DNA of 17,999 bases from Spirochaetales bacterium (GTDB taxonomy: Bacteria > Spirochaetota > Spirochaetia > Sphaerochaetales > Sphaerochaetaceae): positions 1 through 17,999 of the forward strand of contig JALFRH010000065.1 in the NCBI GenBank assembly GCA_022785155.1. Reading direction: 5' to 3'. Below, one piece after another: positions 6,637-14,171 of this stretch. The notes beneath the pieces were generated by a model. It searched no databases, was not told where the DNA came from, and saw only the letters and a list, made by a program, of their open reading frames with translations. The position numbers and the translations under genes are program-made. How positions within the stretch are numbered: the first letter of the stretch is position 1; every line of letters begins with the position of its first letter.

Positions 6637-9600
6637 TTATTCAGAGAATATCCTTGTGCAGGAAAGTGCAGGTAATTTGCTACGTGATGAATTAGGTTGG
6701 GATGTACAGTTTGCTTATAATACTGAAGTGCTAGGTAAGAACGGCACTTTCGGTCGAGAAAGCTACAAAGATATTTTGCTTACTCGCTATTTTAAAGAGG
6801 CACTTAAAAAGTACAATCCTTGGATAAATGAAAATCAGATTATTGAGGCACAACAGGTCTTAGAAAAGAGATTATCTACATCTTCACTGTTGCAGGTGAA
6901 TGAAGAAAAATACTTTTTAATTCGTGACGGTATTCCTGTTACTGTTAAAAAACCAAACGGACAAACCGAAACAAAGAAAGCTGCAGTTATCGATTTTCAG
7001 AATCCAAGCAATAACTATTTCCTTGCAATAAAGGAATTAAAAATCCATGGAGATTTATATCGTAGAAGAACTGACATCGTAGGATTTGTGAATGGTATTC
7101 CACTTCTCTTTGTAGAACTTAAAAAGAATACCGTAGATGTTCAGAATGCGTATGACGATAACTACACAGACTACCAGGATACCATTCCGCACTTATTTTA
7201 TTACAATGCATTCCTTATGCTTTCTAACGGAACAGAAGCTAAGGTTGGTACGCTTGGTAGTAAGTTTGAATTCTTCCATGAATGGAAGCGACTTGCCGAA
7301 GAAGACCAAGGAAGCGTTGCTCTTGAAACAATGCTCCGTGGTATCTGCAAGAAAGAAAACTTCCTTGATTTATTTGAGAATTTTATTTTGTATGACCACT
7401 CTGATGGTCACACTGCAAAGATACTTGCTCGAAATCACCAATACCTTGGTGTAAACGAAGCTATGAAAGCCTATGCTGCAAGAAAACTGAATGATGGAAA
7501 ACTCGGTGTGTTCTGGCATACACAAGGTTCAGGTAAGAGTTATTCGATGGTATTCTTTGCCAAAAAGGTACGTAGAAAGATGGAAGGTACACCAACCTTT
7601 GTTATTCTTACAGACCGTGACGAACTTAATACACAGATAAGTGATACTTTCGAGAATTGTGGACTGCTTGGAAAAGATATAAAGGCTTCACAGTTTATTG
7701 CCACAAGTGGTGATGACCTTGTAAAGAAATTGCAGGGAAATCCAAGTTTTATCTTTACATTGATTCAGAAGTTTAATAAGCCAAATGAAAAGCCTATATA
7801 TCCTGATCACGATATCATTATCATGTCAGATGAAGCACATCGTAGCCAGTATGGTATCTTTGCTGATAATATGATGAAATTGTTACCTACTGCTGCACGT
7901 ATCGGCTTTACAGGTACTCCATTACTTTCAAGTGATAATATCACTGCTCGTACATTTGGTGGATATGTATCAGTCTATGACTTTAAAAGAGCTGTTGAAG
8001 ACGGTGCTACTGTACCTCTTTACTATGAAAATCGTGGTGAAAAAATTGTTGATTTACACAATCCTGAAATCACAAATCAAATCCTTGATGCAATTGAAAA
8101 TGCTGACCTTGATGTAGACCAACAGGATAAGCTTGAAACTGAATTTGCAAAGGAGATACACCTACTCACAGCCGAGCAGAGATTAAAATCTATTGCCCGA
8201 GACTTTGTGAGTCACTACTCAGATTTGTGGACAAGCGGTAAAGCTATGTTTGTTTGCTTAAATAAGGTTACCTGTGTCCGTATGTATAATTACGTTCAAG
8301 AATATTGGAAAGAAGAAATCAAAATATTAAAAGCAAGTTTGAAGTATGCAAGCCAACAAGAGGCTCTTGAACTTGAAAGAAAAATAAAATGGATGGAAGA
8401 AACTGAAATGGCTGTGGTTATCAGTCAGGAACAGAATGAAATTCAGACATTCAAAAAGTGGGATTTAGACATAAAGATTCACCGTACTAAGATGGAAAAA
8501 CGTGAATTGGATAAAGAATTCAAAGATTCAAAGTGTCCACTTCGTGTTGTATTTGTATGTGCAATGTGGCTTACCGGCTTTGATGTTAAATGTCTTTCAT
8601 GCTTATATCTTGATAAGCCATTAAAAGCACATACACTTATGCAGACCATAGCACGTGCCAACCGTGTAAGTGAAGGCAAAAGCAATGGTTTGATTATAGA
8701 TTATATCGGTATTGTAAAAGCTTTGAGAAGGGCTCTTGCAGATTATACTGCTAATGCAGGTGGTAATGGTGGTTCTGATCCGACGGTAGATAAGGATGAA
8801 CTGATTGCTCGCATTATAGAAACAATTGGTAAAGCAGATGCATTTTTAAGTGTAAATGGCTTTGATTTGGAAATGCTAATAAATGCTTATGACTTTAAGA
8901 AACTGTCATACCTTCAGGAAGCAGCCAATGCAGTATGCGGTTCGATTGAAGATAAGAAAACATATACTACATATGCGTCCGAATTGAATCGTCTTATGAA
9001 ATATACTGACAGAGATGATATCAATGGTCATACTCGTAAGCAGTATGAAGCTATTGCCGCTATATATGCTGAATTACAGAAAAAGCGTAAGCACATCAAT
9101 ACCACTGACCTTATGATTGAAATTAACGGAATCATAAGTGCCTATGTGGAAATTCAGCATACACCTACCATGGTGCGTGAGGAACCTCGCAGATTTGATA
9201 TCAGTGCAATTGACTTTGACCTTCTTCGTAGAGAGTTCGCAAAAGTTACGAAAAAGAATCTTGTTCTAAAAGATTTAGAGGAAGTAATTCAGCAGAAACT
9301 TGACAGTATGCTTTTTGCTAACCCTGATCGAATTAACTACTACGAACGCTATCAACAAATTATTGATGATTATAACAGCGAACAGGACAGAGCCACAATC
9401 GAGAAAACTTTCATGGAATTGATGGATTTGGCTAATCAAATGAGCCAAGAAGAAAAACGGTATGTCCGTGAAGGTTTTACAAGTGATGAAGAACTTTCTC
9501 TTTATGATATGTTGTTCCGTGATGATTTAAGTAAAACGGATATCAAGAAACTAAAAGATGTTGCAGCATCACTTCTTCAAAAAATAAAAAATAAAATTGC

Positions 9601-9769
9601 TGAATTTGACCACTGGACAGATAAGCAAGAAACAAAAGCATCTATTGATAATCTTATTCGTGACACCCTTTGGGCAGAATTGCCTGAATGCTACGATGAG
9701 GTTAGCATCTCTATGTATCGTCAGCAGATATATGAGTATGTATATACTCGATACAGAACAGTTGCTTAA
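6626..9769 (+). CDS. hsdR: Type I restriction endonuclease subunit HsdR
   Basis: A 1047-residue restriction and translocation subunit. The N-terminal nuclease has the PD-(D/E)xK site at D150 and E164-x-K166 (VELKK). Two RecA-like motor domains follow, with Walker A GSGKS at 301-305, DEAH at 402-405, and IGFTGTP just after, which is helicase motif III-like. The later helicase motif near 680-690 (QTIARANRV) is also present. The C-terminal helical region docks on the methylase core. Length is normal for EcoR124-like HsdR. The start at 6626 (MSYDYSEN) is preferred because AGGAGG at 6611-6616 lies 9 nt upstream. In-frame ATGs at 6605 and 6608 lie ahead of that RBS. It overlaps the DUF3644 gene by 11 bases and ends in tandem stops. 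It appears intact. Confidence 0.97.
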   Translation: MSYDYSENILVQESAGNLLRDELGWDVQFAYNTEVLGKNGTFGRESYKDILLTRYFKEALKKYNPWINENQIIEAQQVLEKRLSTSSLLQVNEEKYFLIRDGIPVTVKKPNGQTETKKAAVIDFQNPSNNYFLAIKELKIHGDLYRRRTDIVGFVNGIPLLFVELKKNTVDVQNAYDDNYTDYQDTIPHLFYYNAFLMLSNGTEAKVGTLGSKFEFFHEWKRLAEEDQGSVALETMLRGICKKENFLDLFENFILYDHSDGHTAKILARNHQYLGVNEAMKAYAARKLNDGKLGVFWHTQGSGKSYSMVFFAKKVRRKMEGTPTFVILTDRDELNTQISDTFENCGLLGKDIKASQFIATSGDDLVKKLQGNPSFIFTLIQKFNKPNEKPIYPDHDIIIMSDEAHRSQYGIFADNMMKLLPTAARIGFTGTPLLSSDNITARTFGGYVSVYDFKRAVEDGATVPLYYENRGEKIVDLHNPEITNQILDAIENADLDVDQQDKLETEFAKEIHLLTAEQRLKSIARDFVSHYSDLWTSGKAMFVCLNKVTCVRMYNYVQEYWKEEIKILKASLKYASQQEALELERKIKWMEETEMAVVISQEQNEIQTFKKWDLDIKIHRTKMEKRELDKEFKDSKCPLRVVFVCAMWLTGFDVKCLSCLYLDKPLKAHTLMQTIARANRVSEGKSNGLIIDYIGIVKALRRALADYTANAGGNGGSDPTVDKDELIARIIETIGKADAFLSVNGFDLEMLINAYDFKKLSYLQEAANAVCGSIEDKKTYTTYASELNRLMKYTDRDDINGHTRKQYEAIAAIYAELQKKRKHINTTDLMIEINGIISAYVEIQHTPTMVREEPRRFDISAIDFDLLRREFAKVTKKNLVLKDLEEVIQQKLDSMLFANPDRINYYERYQQIIDDYNSEQDRATIEKTFMELMDLANQMSQEEKRYVREGFTSDEELSLYDMLFRDDLSKTDIKKLKDVAASLLQKIKNKIAEFDHWTDKQETKASIDNLIRDTLWAELPECYDEVSISMYRQQIYEYVYTRYRTVA

Positions 9770-9788
9770 TAAGGAAGGTGAGATACAA

Positions 9789-10688
9789 ATGAACAATCTC
9801 TTTTCTTTATTGAGAAATAAAGAAATAATAGCTATTCTTGATGGTGATACAAAATATGGTGATTACGAATTCGAGAATTTTTCAACTATAAAAATATCAA
9901 TGCCATACTTATCAGGAGCAGATTTATGTGCTTTATCCACCTTGTTTGGCCTTCCTGCAACATATTCATGGAATGGCGGGGCGTTAAGTAGATGGCAATA
10001 CTTGGATAATCTGCTTGAGTATTGTATTAAATATAATAAATGTTCTAGCTTGTTAGCTCATATGTTCTCGCTGAATCAGTTTTCTAAAATGTTAAATGGA
10101 CATAGTGCTGACGAGATAAACGAAGCTCATAAAACGATCGTGTCCACAATTTTAGAGAAAATAAATGGTTTACTATTTTTTGGTGGAAATGAGCTTATTG
10201 TCAATGGTAAAAATTTTGTAATACATCCAATAGGAAACCGGGTTGAAATAGCTGCCCCAGTAATTAAAACCATTGACAGAGAGTACATCAAAAGCATATC
10301 TTCACGAGCTATGAGAGATATCGAACAAAACGATTTTGATAGTGCAATTACGAAATCAAGAACTTTACTAGAAGAAACATTTTGTTACGTTATAGAAAAG
10401 AAAAACGAAATACCATCAGATAGTGGAGATATAGGAAAATTGTACAAGCAAGTTCGAACTCTCTATAATATGCATACAGATGCAAATACAGATAGAAGAA
10501 TTAATACACTACTTTCTGGGTTAAGCAGTATTGTATCTGCAATCGCCGAAATGAGGAATAAAGATAGTGATGCTCATGGAGTTGGAGCGAATAGAATCCC
10601 AATCGAAGAACATCATACGAGACTGTTTGTTAATGCTGCAATAGCTATGGCAGATTTTATCTTATCCGTAGAACAGAAAAGCAAATAA
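9789..10688 (+). CDS. Abi_C-type abortive infection protein with HEPN-like R-x6-H motif
   Basis: A 299-residue protein of two parts. The N-terminal 160 residues are not recognised. The C-terminal part (about 165-295) resembles the abortive infection C-terminal (Abi_C) family: SRTLLEETFCYVI at 190-202, then a helix holding R256 and H263 in RNKDSDAH. This R-N-x5-H pattern is the classic HEPN RNase motif, with E195/E196 on the preceding helix as the likely supporting acidic residue. The start at 9789 follows AAGGAAGGTGAG, 19 nt after the hsdR stop; the frame is open further upstream inside hsdR but no RBS supports an earlier start. It is the last gene of the restriction operon and ends before the terminator at 10724-10761. 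A role in RNA degradation upon phage attack is inferred. Confidence 0.78.
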   Translation: MNNLFSLLRNKEIIAILDGDTKYGDYEFENFSTIKISMPYLSGADLCALSTLFGLPATYSWNGGALSRWQYLDNLLEYCIKYNKCSSLLAHMFSLNQFSKMLNGHSADEINEAHKTIVSTILEKINGLLFFGGNELIVNGKNFVIHPIGNRVEIAAPVIKTIDREYIKSISSRAMRDIEQNDFDSAITKSRTLLEETFCYVIEKKNEIPSDSGDIGKLYKQVRTLYNMHTDANTDRRINTLLSGLSSIVSAIAEMRNKDSDAHGVGANRIPIEEHHTRLFVNAAIAMADFILSVEQKSK

Positions 10689-10723
10689 TCTCACATACCA
10701 TTACGGTACTTGAGCATAAGAAA

Positions 10724-10772
10724 ACGACCATACAGGAGTATTTCTACTCTAGTGTGGTCGTTATTTCTTTTG
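10724..10772. terminator. Long, probably bidirectional terminator
   Basis: ACGACCATAC (10724-10733) pairs with GTGTGGTCGT (10752-10761) over 10 bp with one G-U. An inner stem, GGAGTA with TACTCT, closes on a TTTC loop, so the whole hairpin is about 16 bp. It is followed by TATTTCTTTT on the plus strand and by TTTCTTATG on the minus strand. It ends the restriction operon and could also stop transcription from the convergent proS gene. The 10773-10866 stretch holds no gene. Confidence 0.8.
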
Positions 10773-10866
10773 TCACCGCTTGAAGACGTCACTCAAAAAC
10801 TGTTTTTTCTTACAATCCCTAAGAGAAGGCTTCTTTTAGAGGCCCCTTCATAGAGAGTGTGCTTTA

Positions 10867-12633
10867 TCAGTTCTTCTTCCACTCTTTCTCAACAATATTG
10901 TCGTTTATTTTCTTGGTTTCTTTTTCGATTTCTTTCTTGATTTCGTCAACAAGACCTTCGATATAGTAGCTTGTCTCTTCTCCTGTAGAGCGGAACTTCA
11001 CCTCAACCTTTCCTTCTTTGTAGGAGCGGTTACCCAAAGTGATACGGATAGGAAGACCGATGAGATCGGCATCTGCAAACTTGACGCCTGCTGTTTCCTT
11101 TCTGTCATCATAAAGAACTTCGATTCCTGCATTGACAAGCTCTTCATAGATCTTTTCACCTACAGCATTGTCTTTAAGGAGAGAAACAAGATGTACTGAA
11201 TATGGAGCCACTGTAATAGGAAGGAAAAGGCCCTTTTCATCGTTGTATTCTTCAGCAAGACAAGCAAGGAGTCTTCCCACTCCGATACCATAGCATCCCA
11301 TGATAACCGGCTGCTGTACACCGTTTTCGTCCTGATAAGTGCAGTTCATGGCTTTGGAGTATCTTGTTCCAAGCTGGAAGATATTGCCGATTTCTACACC
11401 CTTGCTGCTCTTGAGGCTCTTGCCGCAGACAGGGCAGGTATATCCTTCCTTTGCAGATGCGATATCTGCAACGATGCCTCCATCCCAATCCCTCTTGTAG
11501 TTGGAGTTGATATAGTGGAAACCCAGTTCATTTGCTCCGGCGACAAGGTTGTTTGATTCTGCAACGGAATCATCGACACAAAGCACGAAGCCCTTCTTTG
11601 CTCCGATAGGGGAAGCAAAGCCAGGTACCATGCCATATTCCTCGATTTCCTCAGGATGGGCAGGTCTAAGAGCATTGGCCTTGATGGCGTTGGACAGCTT
11701 TGATTCCTCAACGTCCATATCGCCTCTGATGGCTGCCACAACAAGCTTATCTTCCTCTTCTCCTGTCTTGTCGTTAATGAAGGAGCCTACCATAAAGACC
11801 ATCTTGCAGGTCTTCTCCGGCCCTATTTTCAGAAGAGCTGTAAGTTCTTCTATGGTCTTTGTATCTGGAGTGGAGACCTTTTCAAGAGGGAGCATTTCTT
11901 CTTTGTAGTATTCCTTCTTGAAGGAAGCGATCTGTCTGTTGGCAGTATATCCACACTCAGGGCAGGTGATGATGGTATCTTCACCGATAGGGGAGAGATA
12001 CATATACTCGTGGCTTACCTTTCCTCCCATCATACCGCTGTCTGCACCTACTGCTACGCAAGGCAGGCCACAGCGTGAATAGATTCTGAAGTAAGCTTTA
12101 TATTGGTCTGCATAAGCTTCATCGAGAGATTCCTGTGTGGCATGGAAAGAGTAGGCGTCCTTCATTGTAAACTCTCTTACTCTGATGAGGCCTGCCCTTG
12201 GTCTTGGATCGTCCCTCCACTTTGTCTGTATCTGATAAACCATTACAGGTAGTCTTTTATAGGAGTCGATTTCACCTCTGGCACAGTCGGTGACTGTCTC
12301 TTCATTGGTCATGGCAAGAACCATGTCTCTTCCGTTTCTATCCTGGAATCTGCCCATTTCCTTATCAATGGAGTACCAGCGTCCTGTTTCCTTCCAGATA
12401 TCCGCAGGGTTTACTACGCTCATAAGGATCTCTTGGCCACCGATCCTATCCATTTCTTCACGGATAATGGCTTCGATCTTCTTGGTAGATCTCATGCCCA
12501 ACGGCAGCATGGTAAAGATACCGGAGCCAAGCTGGCGGATGAATCCGGCTCTAAGAAGGTATTCATATCCCTTGCAGTCTGCACCGTTTGGTGCTTCACG
12601 CAGGGTTTTTGCAAACATTTTCGACATTCTCAT
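10867..12633 (-). CDS. proS: Prolyl-tRNA synthetase
   Basis: A 588-residue class II aminoacyl-tRNA synthetase that charges tRNA-Pro. The bacterial long form is clear. Motif 1 is around GSGIFTMLPLG (36-46), motif 2 is TKWRDDPRPRAG...RVREF at 137-155, and motif 3 is YGIGVGRLLACL at 448-459. The INS editing domain that removes mischarged alanine lies between motifs 2 and 3, at about 230-395, and includes GAKKGF (344-349) and VAGANELGFHYINSNY (364-379). Two CxxC pairs (C224/C227 and C400/C403) flank the editing domain and could hold zinc. The anticodon-binding domain occupies about 470-588. The start at 12633 has AAGGAG 10 nt upstream. The promoter at 12655-12683 drives it, divergent from gldA. 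The protein is intact. Confidence 0.97.
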   Translation of the reverse strand: MRMSKMFAKTLREAPNGADCKGYEYLLRAGFIRQLGSGIFTMLPLGMRSTKKIEAIIREEMDRIGGQEILMSVVNPADIWKETGRWYSIDKEMGRFQDRNGRDMVLAMTNEETVTDCARGEIDSYKRLPVMVYQIQTKWRDDPRPRAGLIRVREFTMKDAYSFHATQESLDEAYADQYKAYFRIYSRCGLPCVAVGADSGMMGGKVSHEYMYLSPIGEDTIITCPECGYTANRQIASFKKEYYKEEMLPLEKVSTPDTKTIEELTALLKIGPEKTCKMVFMVGSFINDKTGEEEDKLVVAAIRGDMDVEESKLSNAIKANALRPAHPEEIEEYGMVPGFASPIGAKKGFVLCVDDSVAESNNLVAGANELGFHYINSNYKRDWDGGIVADIASAKEGYTCPVCGKSLKSSKGVEIGNIFQLGTRYSKAMNCTYQDENGVQQPVIMGCYGIGVGRLLACLAEEYNDEKGLFLPITVAPYSVHLVSLLKDNAVGEKIYEELVNAGIEVLYDDRKETAGVKFADADLIGLPIRITLGNRSYKEGKVEVKFRSTGEETSYYIEGLVDEIKKEIEKETKKINDNIVEKEWKKN

Positions 12634-12654
12634 AGGTCTGTATCTCCTTGTGCC

Positions 12655-12683
12655 ATTATAAAGAACTAGAGGCCTACCTTCAA
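12655..12683 (-). promoter_or_regulatory. Sigma70-type promoter of proS
   Basis: On the minus strand, TTGAAG (-35, 12678-12683) and TATAAT (-10, 12655-12660) are separated by exactly 17 bp. Transcription would start near 12648, giving a short leader of about 15 nt that contains the AAGGAG ribosome site. No T-box-like leader is possible in so short a transcript. Confidence 0.8.
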
Positions 12684-12776
12684 GGTTGATTGAACTTTCT
12701 TATAAAGCAAAGAAGAAGTTTATTGGAGTAATATGATTCTTTTTCTTTGGTGATTAAATGTAGTCTTCAAAAAAGA

Positions 12777-12805
12777 TTGTGAATATATAAAAAAATATCT
12801 TTATA
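12777..12805 (+). promoter_or_regulatory. Candidate promoter of the glycerol dehydrogenase gene
   Basis: TTGTGA (12777-12782) and TTTATA (12800-12805) are spaced by 17 bp. The predicted start near 12812 would put the inverted repeat at 12815-12850 at the very 5' end of the transcript. The surrounding AT-rich sequence offers other -10 choices, for example TAATAT at 12820-12825, so this is moderate evidence. The rest of 12684-12857 holds no gene. Confidence 0.45.
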
Positions 12806-12814
12806 TTTTTATCC

Positions 12815-12850
12815 AAAGGTAATATGCTCATGCAAATTAAAATTACCTTT
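12815..12850 (+). promoter_or_regulatory. Inverted repeat / leader hairpin abutting the gldA RBS
   Basis: AAAGGTAAT (12815-12823) and ATTACCTTT (12842-12850) form a perfect 9-bp inverted repeat with an 18-nt spacer. The right arm ends directly against TGGAGG (12851-12856), the ribosome binding site of gldA. It could be a DNA operator, or an RNA hairpin that affects ribosome access. Confidence 0.5.
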
Positions 12851-12863
12851 TGGAGGTATGATT

Positions 12864-13961
12864 ATGATGGGAAGACTGAGGGCGATGAGGGCACCGCTCA
12901 AATACGTACAGGGAAGAGACGCCCTGTTAAAGTTCTACGATGAAATGAGCTACATGGGTAAAAGATGGCTTTTTGTCTGTTCCAACAGTGGATACAAAGC
13001 ATGCCATGATAAGCTTGAAAAGAGCTTTGAAGGAAAAGAAGACTATAGAAGATATGAGATCTTCGGCGGTATTTCCTCCAAGAGCGAAATCGAGAAGATG
13101 AGAAAGATTGTAGAGGAAGACCACATCGACACTGTAGTGGCTGTAGGTGGCGGGGCTGCCGTGGATACAGCAAAGGCAACTGCATATTACGAGAAAAAGC
13201 ATGTGTGCATCATTCCGACTGTCGTTGCGACGGATGCTCCTTGCACAGGTCTCTCAGTCATTTACAATGACGACCATAGTTTCGACAAATACCTTTTCTA
13301 TCCTACTAATCCGGATGCTGTCATTTGTGATACAACCATCATTGCCAATGCTCCTGTAAAATTCTTGATTGCAGGTATGGGTGATGCCCTTGGAACATAT
13401 TTCGAGGGAAGAGCCAGCATAAGGACGGAATCCTCTTCCTTGGAAGGAACCGGCATCACCAGGGCTGGGCAGGCTCTTGCAGAGCTTTGCTATGAAACTC
13501 TCAGGGATTATGGAAAACAGGCCGTAGAGGCATGTAAAGCCCATGTGGTCACTCCTGCCTTGGAGAATGTAATAGAAGCCAATGTATATTTATCAGGGGT
13601 GGGAGCAGACAACGTGAACTGTGCTGCGGCCCATTCATTCTATAACGGCGTTACCGCCGCCTGCCCAAAGCACAGTGACCATGGCTGCTGCGTTGCCTTC
13701 GGTACTCTTGTCCAGCTTGTTCTTGAAGGCGTAAGCCAGGAAGAGTTTGATGATGTGCAGGATTTCTGCCTTGAAGTAGGACTTCCCGTTACATTGGAGG
13801 AGTGTGGGGTCACAACCGAAGAAGAGATGTGGAAAATAGCTGAGGCGGCCTGTGCCCCAGGAGAGACCATCCACAACCTTGCCGGTGATGTACAGCCCAT
13901 CGAGCTCTTTGATGCCATGAAGCAGGCTGATGCCATGGGTAGAATCGTTCTGGGAAAATAA
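12864..13961 (+). CDS. gldA: Glycerol dehydrogenase (iron-type alcohol dehydrogenase family)
   Basis: A 365-residue NAD-dependent dehydrogenase that interconverts glycerol and dihydroxyacetone. Similarity to E. coli GldA runs along the whole length: GGGAAVDTAKA at 95-105 binds the nucleotide phosphates, and ATDAPCTGLSVIY at 122-134 and HVVTPALENVIEANVYLSGVG at 227-247 are near-identical to the family. The metal ligands expected from the Bacillus enzyme are present: D174 (GMGDALGTYFE), H257 (AAAHSFYNG) and H273 (SDHG). The start at 12864 is chosen because GGAGG at 12852-12856 lies 7 nt before it; the ATG at 12858 is only 1 nt from the RBS. It forms its own unit, closed by the terminator at 13981-14015. 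Close relatives can act on other small diols or hydroxyketones. Confidence 0.94.
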   Translation: MMGRLRAMRAPLKYVQGRDALLKFYDEMSYMGKRWLFVCSNSGYKACHDKLEKSFEGKEDYRRYEIFGGISSKSEIEKMRKIVEEDHIDTVVAVGGGAAVDTAKATAYYEKKHVCIIPTVVATDAPCTGLSVIYNDDHSFDKYLFYPTNPDAVICDTTIIANAPVKFLIAGMGDALGTYFEGRASIRTESSSLEGTGITRAGQALAELCYETLRDYGKQAVEACKAHVVTPALENVIEANVYLSGVGADNVNCAAAHSFYNGVTAACPKHSDHGCCVAFGTLVQLVLEGVSQEEFDDVQDFCLEVGLPVTLEECGVTTEEEMWKIAEAACAPGETIHNLAGDVQPIELFDAMKQADAMGRIVLGK

Positions 13962-13980
13962 GGCTCGTTTTAAAAGATAT

Positions 13981-14015
13981 GGGTATAAGGCAGAGATGCT
14001 TTATGCCCTTTTTTT
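13981..14015 (+). terminator. Rho-independent terminator after gldA
   Basis: GGGTATAAGGCA (13981-13992) pairs with TGCTTTATGCCC (13997-14008) over 12 bp with two G-U pairs. It has a GAGA loop and is followed by seven T residues. It separates gldA from the aldolase-transketolase operon. Confidence 0.93.
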
Positions 14016-14088
14016 GATCATTAAAGATAGATATCGATTTTTTATGGATGCTCCACCATGTGGGTGAATAAAACGTAAAGGCTGGATT

Positions 14089-14128
14089 ATTTCCCAATAA
14101 AATGGGCATTTGGCGGCATGTGGGAAAT
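14089..14128. repeat. 8-bp inverted repeat upstream of the aldolase operon
   Basis: ATTTCCCA (14089-14096) and TGGGAAAT (14121-14128) are perfect inverted repeats with centres 32 bp apart. A smaller CCCA/TGGG repeat (14093-14096 and 14103-14106) is nested on the left arm. They lie 30-70 bp upstream of the predicted -10 box. Spacing near three helical turns suits a repressor or activator bound on one DNA face. No regulator gene for it is in the window. Confidence 0.4.
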
Positions 14129-14156
14129 GATGTCTATGGAAGTGTGGTTTTTTGTG

Positions 14157-14165
14157 TGTTAAAAT
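14157..14165 (+). promoter_or_regulatory. Extended -10 promoter for a probable leaderless transcript
   Basis: TGtTAAAAT at 14157-14165 is an extended -10 element ending 6 nt before the aldolase ATG at 14172. No Shine-Dalgarno sequence is seen ahead of that ATG. The transcript would therefore begin at or next to the start codon. No clear -35 is present. Confidence 0.45.
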
Positions 14166-14171
14166 GCCTAC

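Larger units (their letters stand above)
2230..10837 (+). mobile_element. Probable horizontally acquired restriction/defence island
   Basis: The six genes from 2369 to 10688 favour AAA, TTA, GTA and ACA codons, whereas the genes on both sides favour AAG, CTT/CTC and ATC. The change is visible at both junctions. A 12-bp sequence, AAAAGAAGCCTT, occurs at 2230-2241 and as its reverse complement at 10826-10837, bracketing the operon. No integrase, transposase, tRNA target or direct repeat was found, so the insertion mechanism is unknown. The boundaries are approximate. Confidence 0.45.

Noticed and set aside
9597..9788. Longer N-terminus for the Abi_C protein
   Set aside because: It lies wholly inside hsdR in another frame, with no RBS; the ATG at 9789 follows a good AAGGAAGG site.
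10825..10849. Terminator for proS just after its stop
   Set aside because: The GAAGG/CCTTC stem is weak inside and is followed by TCTCTTAGGG rather than a U tract; the hairpin at 10724-10761 is a better candidate.
10689..10866. tRNA or att site at the right island edge
   Set aside because: No cloverleaf or CCA-ended fragment is seen, and no direct repeat matches the left edge; the hairpin there is better read as a terminator.
12858..12863. Earlier ATG for gldA
   Set aside because: It is only 1 nt after GGAGG, too close for initiation; 12864 is well spaced.
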